NCBI GenBank assembly: GCA_016720925.1
Contig: JADKJR010000005.1
Span: forward strand, 368,671 to 432,670
Origin: Betaproteobacteria bacterium
GTDB taxonomy: Bacteria > Pseudomonadota > Gammaproteobacteria > Burkholderiales > Usitatibacteraceae
Length of the DNA stretch: 64,000 bases
Reading direction: 5' to 3'
Every line of letters begins with the position of its first letter. The first letter of the stretch is position 1. The position numbers and the translations under genes were made by a program. A model generated the notes under the pieces. That model was not told where the DNA came from. It did no database searches and saw only the letters and a program-made list of their open reading frames with translations. Positions 26,169 through 35,727 of the stretch are shown here, in pieces.

Positions 26169-27140
26169 TCAGGCCGGGTAGAAGTTCGGCAGCACCGTCT
26201 TGTCGTCGACACGTTCCACCTTGCCCTTCACCTTCATGCCAATAAAAACCTTGTCCGCATCGCACCCGACAATATTAGCTACCAGGCGCGTGCCTTCGCT
26301 CAGCTCAATGAGCCCGCATACGAGGGGATAGGGATAACCGGGGAATCTCGGATAATTGAGTTCCGTGAAGCTGAAAACTTCTCCTTCCAGCCGAGACTCG
26401 ATCGAGTCCCATTGCGTCGAATTGCAAATGCCGCACATCGGGCGCGGAGGATGACGCAACGTACCGCACTGTGTGCAGCGCTGAATAAGTAGCTTGCCCT
26501 CGTCGACGCCTTCCCACCACCATGCACTGTCGTGTCCTCGCGGCGCCTGGATGCGCGCCGGCGCCTTCGGAGCGGCGTCGTCAAGCGTGCCCGCCTTGGC
26601 TTCCGCCGTGGCAGCATTGGGCTGGAATTTCAGCACGCGAAACACCTGGCGACCGATCTCCTCACCGTTCTGGTCGGTAAACCGGGCAACGGTCTCGATG
26701 AAATAGCCGACGCCTCGCGCGGTGTTCTTGCGATCCGAGATATTGTCGATGACCGTGTGCGACGTGATCTGGTCGCCAGGACGCAAATCACGGTAGTACT
26801 CGGTCCTGGTATTGGTGCCAAGGACACCGACGAAACCGTGCACATCAAAGATTAAGTGCAGTTCGCGCTGCACGTCGATCTCCGGAGTCTGGCACATGGA
26901 ATAGCCCTCCATGGTCCAAGTCAGCAGCATGGTCGGCGGCGCAATGATGCCGCGCTTGCTCGACGCCGCGGCATAGGCCTCATCCGTATAAACGGGATTC
27001 TCATCACCCATCACTTCGGCCCAGTGCCGGATCATGGCCTTGTTGACGTCGTCCTTGCCTCTCTTGGGCTCGCTGACCTCGCGCCCGACATAGGCGTGCA
27101 CTTTCGCCTCGAAGGCGATTATCTCATCAGGTGTCATCAC
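26169..27140 (-). CDS. chsH2: ChsH2-like fusion: MaoC-fold domain plus DUF35 (OB fold, zinc ribbon)
   Basis: 323 residues, the usual ChsH2 architecture. Residues 1 to about 165 are a MaoC-like domain (MIRHWAEVMGDENPVYTDEA). Residues about 195-323 are DUF35: a zinc ribbon with Cys222, Cys225, Cys236 and Cys239, then an OB fold (EGEVFSFTELNYPRFPGYP). The N-terminal domain pairs with ChsH1 as hydratase; the DUF35 domain holds Ltp2. The start overlaps the flavoprotein gene's stop at 27137 by 4 bp, so the flavoprotein belongs to the same operon. Confidence 0.93.
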   Translation of the reverse strand: MMTPDEIIAFEAKVHAYVGREVSEPKRGKDDVNKAMIRHWAEVMGDENPVYTDEAYAAASSKRGIIAPPTMLLTWTMEGYSMCQTPEIDVQRELHLIFDVHGFVGVLGTNTRTEYYRDLRPGDQITSHTVIDNISDRKNTARGVGYFIETVARFTDQNGEEIGRQVFRVLKFQPNAATAEAKAGTLDDAAPKAPARIQAPRGHDSAWWWEGVDEGKLLIQRCTQCGTLRHPPRPMCGICNSTQWDSIESRLEGEVFSFTELNYPRFPGYPYPLVCGLIELSEGTRLVANIVGCDADKVFIGMKVKGKVERVDDKTVLPNFYPA

Positions 27141-28434
27141 TGCTTTCCACTTTGGTCTGATTGAAAATCATGCGCCGCCAGCGGCATGGCGTCCTGCCTG
27201 GCGGCCAAAAAACTCGAGTCGCCCAGCGACATCCCGGAGGAATAACCTTCACCCCAGCGCGGCAAACCACAGGCCGTGCGCCCTGCGGCATACAGCCCTT
27301 CGATCAACTTGCCGGCGGCGTTCAGCACCTGACCAGTGGTCAGCGTGGAAAGGCCGCCAAGCGTAAAGAACGAGGCTGGGTAGTCGCGTTCGCAAAAGCT
27401 CATCGCCGCAAAAGGCGGCTCGACTAGGGGTTGAGGAACTCCGCTTCCTTGTGCCACAGCGGATCGAGCCCCTGCTCGGCATTGCGGTTGTAGCAGGCTA
27501 CTGTATGTGTCAGTTCCCCCTGCGGTAGCCCCAACTCGCGTTCCACTTCATCCCAGGTCTCGCCGACCGCGGCGATGTCGATGTCGGGCTTGATCACTGG
27601 CCGATTGAAGATGCTGTTATCCACCAGCAGCCATACACGGCCGTTGGGTTGGCGTAGCATGTAATGCGTGACGCGACCATGGTAGGCATCCTCGTTTATG
27701 AAGCGCTGCCCGTTCTCGTTGATGAAAATGCCCTTGACTAGCGAATCCGGCGGGAAGAAGGGGCGTGTAGCGAAGAACTGGTCCATGTGGATGGCAGCGG
27801 CGCCTACCGAGATGCCCATGCGTATGCCTGACCCGTCGTCGTTGCCGCCCGTGGTCGGATTCGGGCAGCCCAGCGCCTGCGGCGTGTAGCGACGAAGCAT
27901 TTCCTCATTGCAGATGTAGCCCCCGGCACAGAGTATGACGCCTTTGCGTGCACGCACCGTGCGCGGCTCACCATCGATGCGTACGCTGGGTTCCAGCCAT
28001 TTGCCCGGCAGGTAGGTGCCCTTGAAGGGAATGCCCTGGTCGTTGAGCCACTGATAATGGGCAACGGCGTTGTCCGCATAGAGGCGCACTCGTGCTTCAT
28101 CGGCTCCCGGTCCGCCGGACAGCATCAAATACTTATAAAAATCTTCCGTGGCATCCTCGAACCCGGCGGCCCTTTGCACCGGTGTGCCTCCGCTTCCCCC
28201 TAGGTAGAATTCACCGCCGGAAAGCGCTGCACTGCCCCCGGCGGCGGCCGCGACTTCCAGAATGCAAACCTTGGCGCCCGCCTTGTGGGCTTCTATCGCC
28301 GCGCAGGCGCCAGCGATGCCAAAGCCGACAATGGCCACATCCGTTTCTATGTCCCAGCGCGCAACTTCTTTCAGACGCAGCGGACGGGATGCGGAATAGT
28401 TATTCGACAAAACGGTCTCCTGGACGATTGCCAT
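27137..28434 (-). CDS. FAD-binding dehydrogenase of the KstD/fumarate-reductase family, one frameshift
   Basis: The N-terminal FAD fold is DVAIVGFGIAGACAAIEAHK at about 33-52, then AAAGGSAALSGGEFYLGG and RGVILCAGGYI-like KGVILCAGGYICNEEM. The frame closes at 27424 after EFLNP; the rest (FFTLGGLSTLTTGQVL, then GLYAAGRTACGLP and GEGYSSGMSLGDSSFLA) is in another frame to 27137. One missing C in a C-run near 27430 restores about 432 residues. Between GKWLEP and SVRIDGEPRT roughly 60-70 residues usual in this family seem to be absent, so it may be an internal deletion. Possible role: 3-ketosteroid or side-chain dehydrogenation; substrate unknown. Confidence 0.75.
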
Positions 28435-28537
28435 TTAGCCTGCAGCATCGCTCCGCCAAGACCCGATGTCATACCTCATTTAGATGAGGACGGCAAAATA
28501 CAAGGTCGACAATGCATTCTGGCGCGAAAGGAGCGAT

Positions 28538-29338
28538 TCAGCCTCTGTCTGGCATCCAGTTGACGCCGTTGATATGCGCTCCGCCATCGGCGAAGAGCGT
28601 ATTGCCGGTCAGAAAACGGGCATCCTCGCTCGCCAGAAAGACGGCGATGCCGCCGATATCCAACTCGGGATCGCCCATGCGCCCCATCGGATTCATGCGT
28701 GTGATGGCTGCGGCGTTCTCCGGTTGTGCCATTGCAAACACCTTGTAGGCATCTGTAGCCGCTGCCGGGCAGATGATATTGCAGCATATCTGATGCTTGC
28801 CCCATTCCCGCGCCGCAGTTCGCGTCAGTGCGCGCAGCGCCTCCTTGGCCGAGTTGTAGTCAAGCGTGTAGGGATGGGCGTTGACGCCATTAAGTGAAGC
28901 CATGTTGATGATACGGCCCCACGCTTGGTCGCGCATATGCGGAAACACTGCCTGCATGGACCAGAAAGCGGCCATACAGCCGATGCGAAAGGCGTGCTCC
29001 ATATCCTCGTCGGTATTTTTCTCCACCGGGTTGAAACCGATCGAACCGGGTCTCTTCGCCCAAGCGTTGTTAACCAGGATATCCACCCGACCGAAACGCT
29101 TGACCGTCGCCGCGACCATCGCCATGACCTGTTGCTTGTCGCTCACATCGACACAGAGAAACTCCGCACGGGCACCAAAGTCCTGCTGCAATTCCGCGAC
29201 AGTCGCCGCCCCCGTGCTCTCGTTGTATTCGGCCACTACGACTGTTGCACCCTCGGCGCAGAAGCGGCGCGCGATGCCCTTGCCGATGCCCGCGCCTCCG
29301 CCCGTGACGATGGCGACACGCTCATACAGTTTGCCCAT
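28538..29338 (-). CDS. SDR family oxidoreductase
   Basis: 266 residues with TGGGAGIGKG (cofactor loop), NNAWAKRP and YNSAKEA (Tyr and Lys). ATG 29336-29338 (MGKLYERVAIVTGG) is preferred; the 32-residue extension has no homology. Ends 99 bp upstream of the flavoprotein gene. Together with ltp2/chsH it could form one operon reading left from a promoter in 29339-29532. That gap is divergent to the thiolase run. Likely a hydroxysteroid or hydroxyacyl-CoA dehydrogenase; substrate unknown. Confidence 0.9.
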   Translation of the reverse strand: MGKLYERVAIVTGGGAGIGKGIARRFCAEGATVVVAEYNESTGAATVAELQQDFGARAEFLCVDVSDKQQVMAMVAATVKRFGRVDILVNNAWAKRPGSIGFNPVEKNTDEDMEHAFRIGCMAAFWSMQAVFPHMRDQAWGRIINMASLNGVNAHPYTLDYNSAKEALRALTRTAAREWGKHQICCNIICPAAATDAYKVFAMAQPENAAAITRMNPMGRMGDPELDIGGIAVFLASEDARFLTGNTLFADGGAHINGVNWMPDRG

Positions 29339-29532
29339 AGTATGTTCCCCTAGAATTGATCGAAAAGATAACCTGCGGCGAAGATCATTCTTACGGAGTA
29401 TTGGCCCAATGCGCCCATTTTGGGTATTTTGCACCCATATAGCAGACCTGACCGCATTAACGTTAGCCTCGTTGCATGGTCAAGGCGAGATTAGGGCCAT
29501 CGCATCCCCAACTTTTATCAACGGGAGAGCAA

Positions 29533-30741
29533 ATGGCTGAAGTCTTCATTTACGACCATGTGCGCACACCGCGTGGCCGCGGCAAACCGGACGGCAGCCT
29601 GCACGAGATAACGCCCGTGCAGCTCGCAGCACAAATGCTGCAGGCACTGCGCGATAGAAACCGGCTCGACACCGGCCTGGTGGAAGACGTGATTCTCGGT
29701 TGCGTCGTGCCGGTGGGCGAACAGGGCGGCAACATCGCGCGCATCGCCGCGCTGGTCGCTGACTATCCCGATAGCGTGCCCGGCATGCAGATCAACCGTT
29801 ACTGCGGCTCCGGCCTGGAAGCAGTGAATTTTGCTGCGGCAAAGATCGCCGGCGACCAGATCGACCTAGCCATTGGCGGCGGCGTAGAGAGCATGTCGCG
29901 CGTGCCTATGGGCAGCGACGGCGGTGCTTGGGCGCTCGATCCGCAGGTCGCCTTCAAGACGTACTTCGTCATGCAGGGCATCAGCGCCGACTTGCTCGCC
30001 ACAAAGTGCGGATTCAATCGCCGGCAATGTGACGCCTACGCTGTTGACAGCCAGAAGCGAGCGGCCAACGCCAGGGAACAGGGCTGGTTCGACCGCTCCA
30101 TCGTCTCGGTCAAGGATGTGCTTGGACTCCCGGTACTCGACCGGGATGAATTCATCCGGCCGGACACCACGCTGGATTCGCTTGCGGCCCTTAAGGCGTC
30201 CTTCACCGACCTCGGGCTCAAGTATGGCTTCGACAGTGTCGCCCTCCAGCGCTATCCAGAACTAGAGGAGATAGAACATATCCACCATGCCGGCAACAGT
30301 TCCGGCATCGTTGATGGCGCTTCTGCCGTACTCGTCGGCAATCGGGAAATCGGAGCCAGGCTCGGCCTCAAGCCGCGCGCGCGCATCCGTGCAACAGCCA
30401 CCGTCGGCTCTGAGCCGACGCTGATGCTCGACGCACCCAGTCACGCCGCGCAGAAGGCGCTGAGAAAGACCGGCATGGAAGTCAAAGATGTGGCTTTGTG
30501 GGAACTCAATGAAGCGTTCTCCTCCGTGGTGCTGTGCCTGATGCAGCGCCTCGACGTGCCGCACGACAGGATCAACGTCAATGGCGGGGCCATCGCAATG
30601 GGTCATCCGCTCGGCGCCACGGGCGGCATGATTCTCGGCACTCTCCTCGATGAAATGGAGCGCCGGCAGGCGGCCACCGGGTTGGTCAGTCTGTGCGAGG
30701 CGGCCGGCATGGGCAGCGCCACAATTATCGAGCTCGTCTGA
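29533..30741 (+). CDS. Acetyl-CoA acetyltransferase (thiolase)
   Basis: 402 residues. Nucleophile Cys91 is in INRYCGSGLEA; ELNEAFSSVVLC and INVNGGAIAMGHPLGATGG give the other active-site segments, and CEAAGMGSA the second Cys region. ATG 29533 follows GGGAGAGC; the in-frame extension from 29476 is non-coding in character. First gene of a six-gene plus-strand run with a FadB-type protein, GMC oxidoreductase, ACAD pair and CaiB protein: a complete beta-oxidation set. Substrate may be a steroid side chain or a ring-degradation product. Confidence 0.93.
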   Translation: MAEVFIYDHVRTPRGRGKPDGSLHEITPVQLAAQMLQALRDRNRLDTGLVEDVILGCVVPVGEQGGNIARIAALVADYPDSVPGMQINRYCGSGLEAVNFAAAKIAGDQIDLAIGGGVESMSRVPMGSDGGAWALDPQVAFKTYFVMQGISADLLATKCGFNRRQCDAYAVDSQKRAANAREQGWFDRSIVSVKDVLGLPVLDRDEFIRPDTTLDSLAALKASFTDLGLKYGFDSVALQRYPELEEIEHIHHAGNSSGIVDGASAVLVGNREIGARLGLKPRARIRATATVGSEPTLMLDAPSHAAQKALRKTGMEVKDVALWELNEAFSSVVLCLMQRLDVPHDRINVNGGAIAMGHPLGATGGMILGTLLDEMERRQAATGLVSLCEAAGMGSATIIELV

Positions 30742-30772
30742 GCGCGAACCGGATACGCGGGGGGACATACAG

Positions 30773-32959
30773 ATGAATCAAGTCTTTGAATTCTCGGTCG
30801 ACAGCGAAGGCGTTGCCACGCTGGTCATCGACCGCCAGGACAACACCATGAACGTCATCGACTTCCTGTTCATGGAGGAGCTTTCTGACTGCATCGAGCG
30901 CGTTGCCAGCGATCCCGCGATCAAGGGCGCGGTGATCGCGTCAGGCAAGCCGGTGTTCGTCGCCGGCGCCGACCTCAAGCTGATGGAGGAAATGGCCGAT
31001 CATCAACAGGACGTGCCTCTGGCCGAGGCGCTGGAGCAGAATTTTTCGTTCTCCAAACTACTGCGCCGCATGGAAACTTGCGGCAAACCTTTCGCCTGCG
31101 CCATCAACGGCATGGCCCTGGGCGGTGGCACGGAAGTGGCGCTGGCCTGTCACCATAGAGTCATGTCCGACGCTAAGGGTATCGTCATCGGGCTGCCGGA
31201 GGTAATGGTGGGCCTTCTGCCCGGTGGTGGCGGCACGCAGCGCGTGCCTCGTCTAATCGGCATCCAAGCGGCCATGCCCTTACTGATGGAAGGCCAGAGG
31301 ATCAAGCCCGACGAGGCGCTTAAAATGGGCCTTGTGCACCAGGTCGTACCTTCCGACATGGTACTGGCAGCCGCCAAGCGCTGGATACTCGAAAGCGGCG
31401 ACCCAGTTCAGCCCTGGGACAAGAAAGACTACCGCGTTCCTGGGGGCGCCGGCCCCATGGCCCCGGCCGTGGCGCAGATGCTGGTGGTGGCCATCGCCCT
31501 GCTGCAGGCCAAGACTTACCACAATATGCCTGCCCCGCTGGCCATTCTCTCCTGCCTATACGAAGGTCCGCAGTTGCCGATGGACAAGGCCCTGCGCGTC
31601 GAGAGCAAGTACATGACGCAACTCAGCCGCGGCGCCGTCTCGCGCAACATGATCCGCACCCTCTTCGTGAACAAGGGCAAAGCCGACAAACTGGCGCGGC
31701 GGCCGGAAGGCTACCCGCGTACCACGTACGAGAAGATCGGCGTGCTTGGCGCCGGCCTTATGGGCGCAGGCTTAGCCTATAGTTGCGCGCAACTTGGCGT
31801 GGAAGTGGTGCTGCTCGACCGCGACCAGGAAGCCGCCGAAAAGGGCAAGGCATACAGCGTCAAGCGTCTCGAGCGCGACATCGAGAAGAGGCGCATGACG
31901 CGCGAAAAGGCCGATGCCATCCTGGCACGCATCCACCCCGGCACCGACTACGCGGCATTGGCCGGCGTCGAACTGGTAGTCGAGGCCGTATTCGAGGATC
32001 GCGGCGTTAAGGCGGAAGTGACCAGGATGCTGGAAGCGGTGCTTCCAGGGAATGCTGTAATCGGTTCCAATACCTCGGGACTATCGATCACCAGCCTCGC
32101 CGCAAACAGCTCTCGCCCGCAGAACTTCATCGGCATGCACTTCTTCTCGCCGGTGGAGCGCATGCCCCTGGTGGAAGTGATCCGCGGCGTGAAAACCTCG
32201 GATGAAACGCTGGCCCGCACGCTCGACTTCGTTGCACTGATGAAGAAGACGCCCATCGTGGTCAATGACGGTCCGGGCTTCTTCACCAGCCGCTTCATCG
32301 GCGCCTACATGAGCGAGAGCATGAACATGCTGGCGGAAGGCGTGAACCCGGCCCTGATCGAAAACGCGGCAAAGATGGCCGGCCTGCCCGTAGGCCCGCT
32401 CAGCATCGGCGACGAGATCGGCCTCGATGTCGCCTATCACGCCAGCCAGTCGCAGGCCAAGGACCATGGCGACCAACATGTGCCCAGCACCTCCTTCAAG
32501 ATCATCGAACTGATGGCAGGCAAGCTTGGCCGCTACGGTCGCAAGAACCGCAAGGGCTACTTCGACTACAGCGCCGACGGCAACAAGAAGCTTTGGCCGG
32601 GCCTCGTCGAGCACTGGCCGCGCTCACCACATCAGCCGACCGTCGATGAGATCAAGGTACGCATGTTCTATGCGCAACTCATCGAGGCCGCCAACTGCTT
32701 CGCCGAAGGAATCGTCATCGAGGCCGCTGACGGTGATGTCGGATCGATTCTGGGCGTCGGCTTTCCGGCCTATCTTGGCGGTCCCTTTGCAATGATGGAC
32801 ACCATCGGCTTGCCGCAGGTGCTGGCGGAGTGCGATCGCCTGCAGGCAGCTTACGGCAAGCGCTTTGCCGCTCCGGCCTTGCTGCGCGATATGGCGGCGC
32901 GCGGGAAGACCTTCTACGGCGCCAAACGCATCACACCACCCGCGCTAAGCAGGGCCTGA
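30773..32959 (+). CDS. fadB: FadB-type enoyl-CoA hydratase/3-hydroxyacyl-CoA dehydrogenase
   Basis: 728 residues, a two-part enzyme. Residues 1-190 are crotonase fold (ACAINGMALGGGTEVALAC for the oxyanion hole, GLPEVMVGLLPGGGGTQRV). From about 320 comes a Rossmann 3-hydroxyacyl-CoA dehydrogenase (EKIGVLGAGLMGAGLAYSCA, then NTSGLSITSLA, IGMHFFSPVERMPLVEVI). A tail domain with GRYGRKNRKGYFDY closes it. It hydrates enoyl-CoA and oxidises the product with NAD+. ATG 30773 lies 31 bp from the thiolase stop, with a GGGGGAC box before it. Typical alpha-subunit partner of the thiolase upstream. Confidence 0.95.
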   Translation: MNQVFEFSVDSEGVATLVIDRQDNTMNVIDFLFMEELSDCIERVASDPAIKGAVIASGKPVFVAGADLKLMEEMADHQQDVPLAEALEQNFSFSKLLRRMETCGKPFACAINGMALGGGTEVALACHHRVMSDAKGIVIGLPEVMVGLLPGGGGTQRVPRLIGIQAAMPLLMEGQRIKPDEALKMGLVHQVVPSDMVLAAAKRWILESGDPVQPWDKKDYRVPGGAGPMAPAVAQMLVVAIALLQAKTYHNMPAPLAILSCLYEGPQLPMDKALRVESKYMTQLSRGAVSRNMIRTLFVNKGKADKLARRPEGYPRTTYEKIGVLGAGLMGAGLAYSCAQLGVEVVLLDRDQEAAEKGKAYSVKRLERDIEKRRMTREKADAILARIHPGTDYAALAGVELVVEAVFEDRGVKAEVTRMLEAVLPGNAVIGSNTSGLSITSLAANSSRPQNFIGMHFFSPVERMPLVEVIRGVKTSDETLARTLDFVALMKKTPIVVNDGPGFFTSRFIGAYMSESMNMLAEGVNPALIENAAKMAGLPVGPLSIGDEIGLDVAYHASQSQAKDHGDQHVPSTSFKIIELMAGKLGRYGRKNRKGYFDYSADGNKKLWPGLVEHWPRSPHQPTVDEIKVRMFYAQLIEAANCFAEGIVIEAADGDVGSILGVGFPAYLGGPFAMMDTIGLPQVLAECDRLQAAYGKRFAAPALLRDMAARGKTFYGAKRITPPALSRA

Positions 32960-32985
32960 AGGTAACTTACGGGAACACACCGGCG

Positions 32986-34617
32986 ATGCATGCAGACGGC
33001 TACGATTACATCATCGTCGGCGGCGGCGCGGCGGGCTGTGTGCTGGCCAGCCGCCTGACCGAGGATCCGGATATTGCGGTCCTGCTGCTAGAAGCCGGGG
33101 GCAAGGACAATGCCATGCTGATCAAGATTCCCGCCGGCTGGACCCAAGCCATGCTCGATCCGAAACTGGCCTGGGTGCATCAGACCGTTCCGGCCAATGC
33201 TTTGCGGGGTCGGTCGATGGTCATGCCGCGCGGCAAGGTGATGGGCGGATCGTCTTCGATTAACGGCCTGGTCTATGTGCGCGGTCAACCCGAGGACTTC
33301 GACGGCTGGGCGTCAGCCGGCGCCCGCGGCTGGAGCTGGAAGGAAGTCCTACCCTACTTCATCCGCGGTGAGGACTGGTCGGGCGCGTCCGGCACCGGTC
33401 GCGGCAAGGGCGGTCCGCTGCAGTTGTCGCCAGGCTTCGAACCGTCGCGCTTCGGCGACGTGTTGATGGACGGCGCGCGCCAATACGGCTGGCCTGTGAA
33501 TCCCGATTACAACGCAGCCAGCCAGGAAGGCATGGGTTGGGTGCAACTCACGGGCCGCGACCATCGCCGCTGCTCGGCTGCCGATGCCCATTTGAAGCCG
33601 GCCATGAAGCGCCCCAATCTGGGGGTCGAACTGAAGGCGCTCGCGACACGCGTGCTGTTCAAAGGTAAGCGTGCAACAGGTGTCGAGTACCTGCAGTGCG
33701 GCAGGCGGATCCAGGTCAAGGCCCGGCGCGAGGCGCTGTTGGCGGCTGGAGCCGTCCGCTCTCCTCAATTGCTGATGCTCTCCGGCATCGGTCCCGGCGA
33801 CCAGTTGCAGCGTTTCGGCATTCCGGTTCTGGCCGACCGCGCAGGCGTGGGCAGCAACCTGCAAGACCACCTTGTGCTGGTCATGGGCTGGCGTTTCAAG
33901 CCCGGCGGACCCAGCCATAACCCCAACCTGAGAGGTTGGCGCCTGGCCCGCGAGTTGTTGCGTTTCATACTCTTCAAGAAAGGCGCCATGAACATGTCGG
34001 TCGGCGATGTCATGCTGTTCTTCAAGAGCGATCCCACACTCTCGCGGCCCGATATCCAGGTGCATTGCCTGCCGGTTACCGGCGATGTAGACCTCAAGCA
34101 TGCGACCGGCGAGAACCTGCTGCACAAACAGCCGGGCATGACCCTGGCGCCCTGCGACATGCGCCCCCGCTCGCGCGGCAGCGTGTGCCGGGTTTCGGTC
34201 GACCCGGACGCACTCGCCAACGTCAACCCGAACTACCTTAGCGACGAGGAAGACTGGAACGCGGTACTCGCCGCCGTGAACATCCTGCGCCAATTCGTCA
34301 AAACGCCCGGGCTGGCCGCACTGATCGAGTGCGAGTTATATCCCGGCCCCGGACACTACAGCGAGGCTCAATTGCGCGACGCGCTGGTTCAAATCTCGAC
34401 TACCGGCCACCATCCTGTTGGAACTTGCCGCATGGGTTCCGACGTCGATGCGATGCTCGACCCGGAATTGCGGGTACGTGGTGTTGACGGCCTGCGCGTC
34501 GTCGACGCTTCTGTCATGCCCTGCCTGCCCTCGGGCAACACGAATGCGCCAACGTTCATGATTGCGGAACGCGCCTCCGATCTGATACGCGGCCGCAAGC
34601 CGCTACTCGCCAACTGA
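32986..34617 (+). CDS. GMC-family FAD oxidoreductase (alcohol dehydrogenase)
   Basis: 543 residues. FAD-binding DYIIVGGGAAGCVLASRLTE begins at residue 6, GMC signature 1 is near GKVMGGSSSINGLVYVRG, and signature 2 is LLAAGAVRSPQLLMLSGIGP. The C-terminal HHPVGTCRMG has the catalytic His and VVDASVMPCLPSGNTNAP the partner. Resembles choline and polyethylene-glycol dehydrogenases that use a quinone or cytochrome. In this locus a hydroxyl on the steroid side chain or ring is the likely substrate. ATG 32986 sits 26 bp after fadB; the upstream in-frame extension overlaps fadB. Confidence 0.92.
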   Translation: MHADGYDYIIVGGGAAGCVLASRLTEDPDIAVLLLEAGGKDNAMLIKIPAGWTQAMLDPKLAWVHQTVPANALRGRSMVMPRGKVMGGSSSINGLVYVRGQPEDFDGWASAGARGWSWKEVLPYFIRGEDWSGASGTGRGKGGPLQLSPGFEPSRFGDVLMDGARQYGWPVNPDYNAASQEGMGWVQLTGRDHRRCSAADAHLKPAMKRPNLGVELKALATRVLFKGKRATGVEYLQCGRRIQVKARREALLAAGAVRSPQLLMLSGIGPGDQLQRFGIPVLADRAGVGSNLQDHLVLVMGWRFKPGGPSHNPNLRGWRLARELLRFILFKKGAMNMSVGDVMLFFKSDPTLSRPDIQVHCLPVTGDVDLKHATGENLLHKQPGMTLAPCDMRPRSRGSVCRVSVDPDALANVNPNYLSDEEDWNAVLAAVNILRQFVKTPGLAALIECELYPGPGHYSEAQLRDALVQISTTGHHPVGTCRMGSDVDAMLDPELRVRGVDGLRVVDASVMPCLPSGNTNAPTFMIAERASDLIRGRKPLLAN

Positions 34618-34640
34618 CATTGATAAACTAGGAAACAACC

Positions 34641-35727
34641 GTGAATTTCGATTTCTCAGATGACCAGCGCCTGCTACAGGAGGAGGTACGCAAGATGCTG
34701 GCAACTACCAGCACCTCTGCCGAGGTGCGCAAGGCCCTTGAGGGCGCAGCCGCCTACTGCGCCCCCGTCTGGCGTCAGCTGCTGGCCACGGTGCCGCCAC
34801 TGCCGCAATACCGGAAGCCTACGGCGGCGCTGGCCTCGGCTACCTGGAACTGTGCCTTGTGGCGCAGGAGGCCGGTCGCCATCTCGCCGCCGTACCACTT
34901 GCGACCGGTATCTTCCTTGCCGCCGAGGCGCTGCTGCTTGGCGGCAGCGAATCCCAGAAACAGCGCTGGCTGCCGCGCATCGCTTCTGGCGAGACGATCG
35001 CTACGGCCGCGCTAGGCAGCGTGGAAAGCTACCTGACGCCCGCTCCGCTGCGCTTCGATGGCGGCAGGCTGGAAGGTAGCGGGGGCGCCCTGCCGGACGG
35101 CATCGTGGCGGGCTTGGCTGTGCTTCAGGCAGGCAAGGACCTGCTCTTGGTTGACCTGACCGGTCCAGGGGTCAGCCGGCGCGCCGTACCGAGCCTCGAT
35201 CCGACGCGCCCCTATGCCGAGGTTCTTTTCGCTGCCACCCCGGCAGAGGTCCTCGGCCAGGGTGGGTCGGCCATGCTGACGCCGCGCCTGCTTGACGGTG
35301 CGGCCGTACTCCTGGCCTTCGAACAGATCGGCGGCGCCTCACGCGTCCTGGACATGTCCCGCGAGTACGCGCTCGAACGCAAGGCCTTTGGTCGCCAGAT
35401 CGGCGGCTTCCAGGCCATCAAGCACAAGATGGCCGACATCTACACGCGCAACGAGATGGCCCGGGTACATGCCTATTACGGTGCCTGGGCGCTGTCGTCG
35501 CACGCGCCAGAGTTGCCGGTGGCCGCTGCGGCTGCCCGCGTCGCGGCAACCACCGCCTACAACTACGCGGCCGAGGAAGGCATCGAGATCCACGGCGGCA
35601 TCGGCTACACCTGGGGATGGATTGCCATCTGCATCTGCGCCGCGCCCGCTATCTCGGGCAATTGATAGGAAGCGTTCACGCCTGGCGCGCACGCCTGGGA
35701 GATGAATTGATCATGGGAGCCGCATGA
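34641..35727 (+). CDS. Acyl-CoA dehydrogenase, short partner subunit, two frameshifts
   Basis: The N-terminus (MNFDFSDDQRLLQEEVRKML) is in one frame to about 34790. The body (AYGGAGLGYLELCLVAQEAG on to IEIHGGIGYTW) is in the second. The tail (DCHLHLRRARYLGQLIGS, then WRARLGDELIMGAA, TGA 35725-35727) is back in a third, with the shift near 35617. Read through it is about 362 residues, normal for the short ACAD class. It overlaps the next ACAD by 4 bp (ATGA). The intact ends on both sides argue for read errors. Confidence 0.83.
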
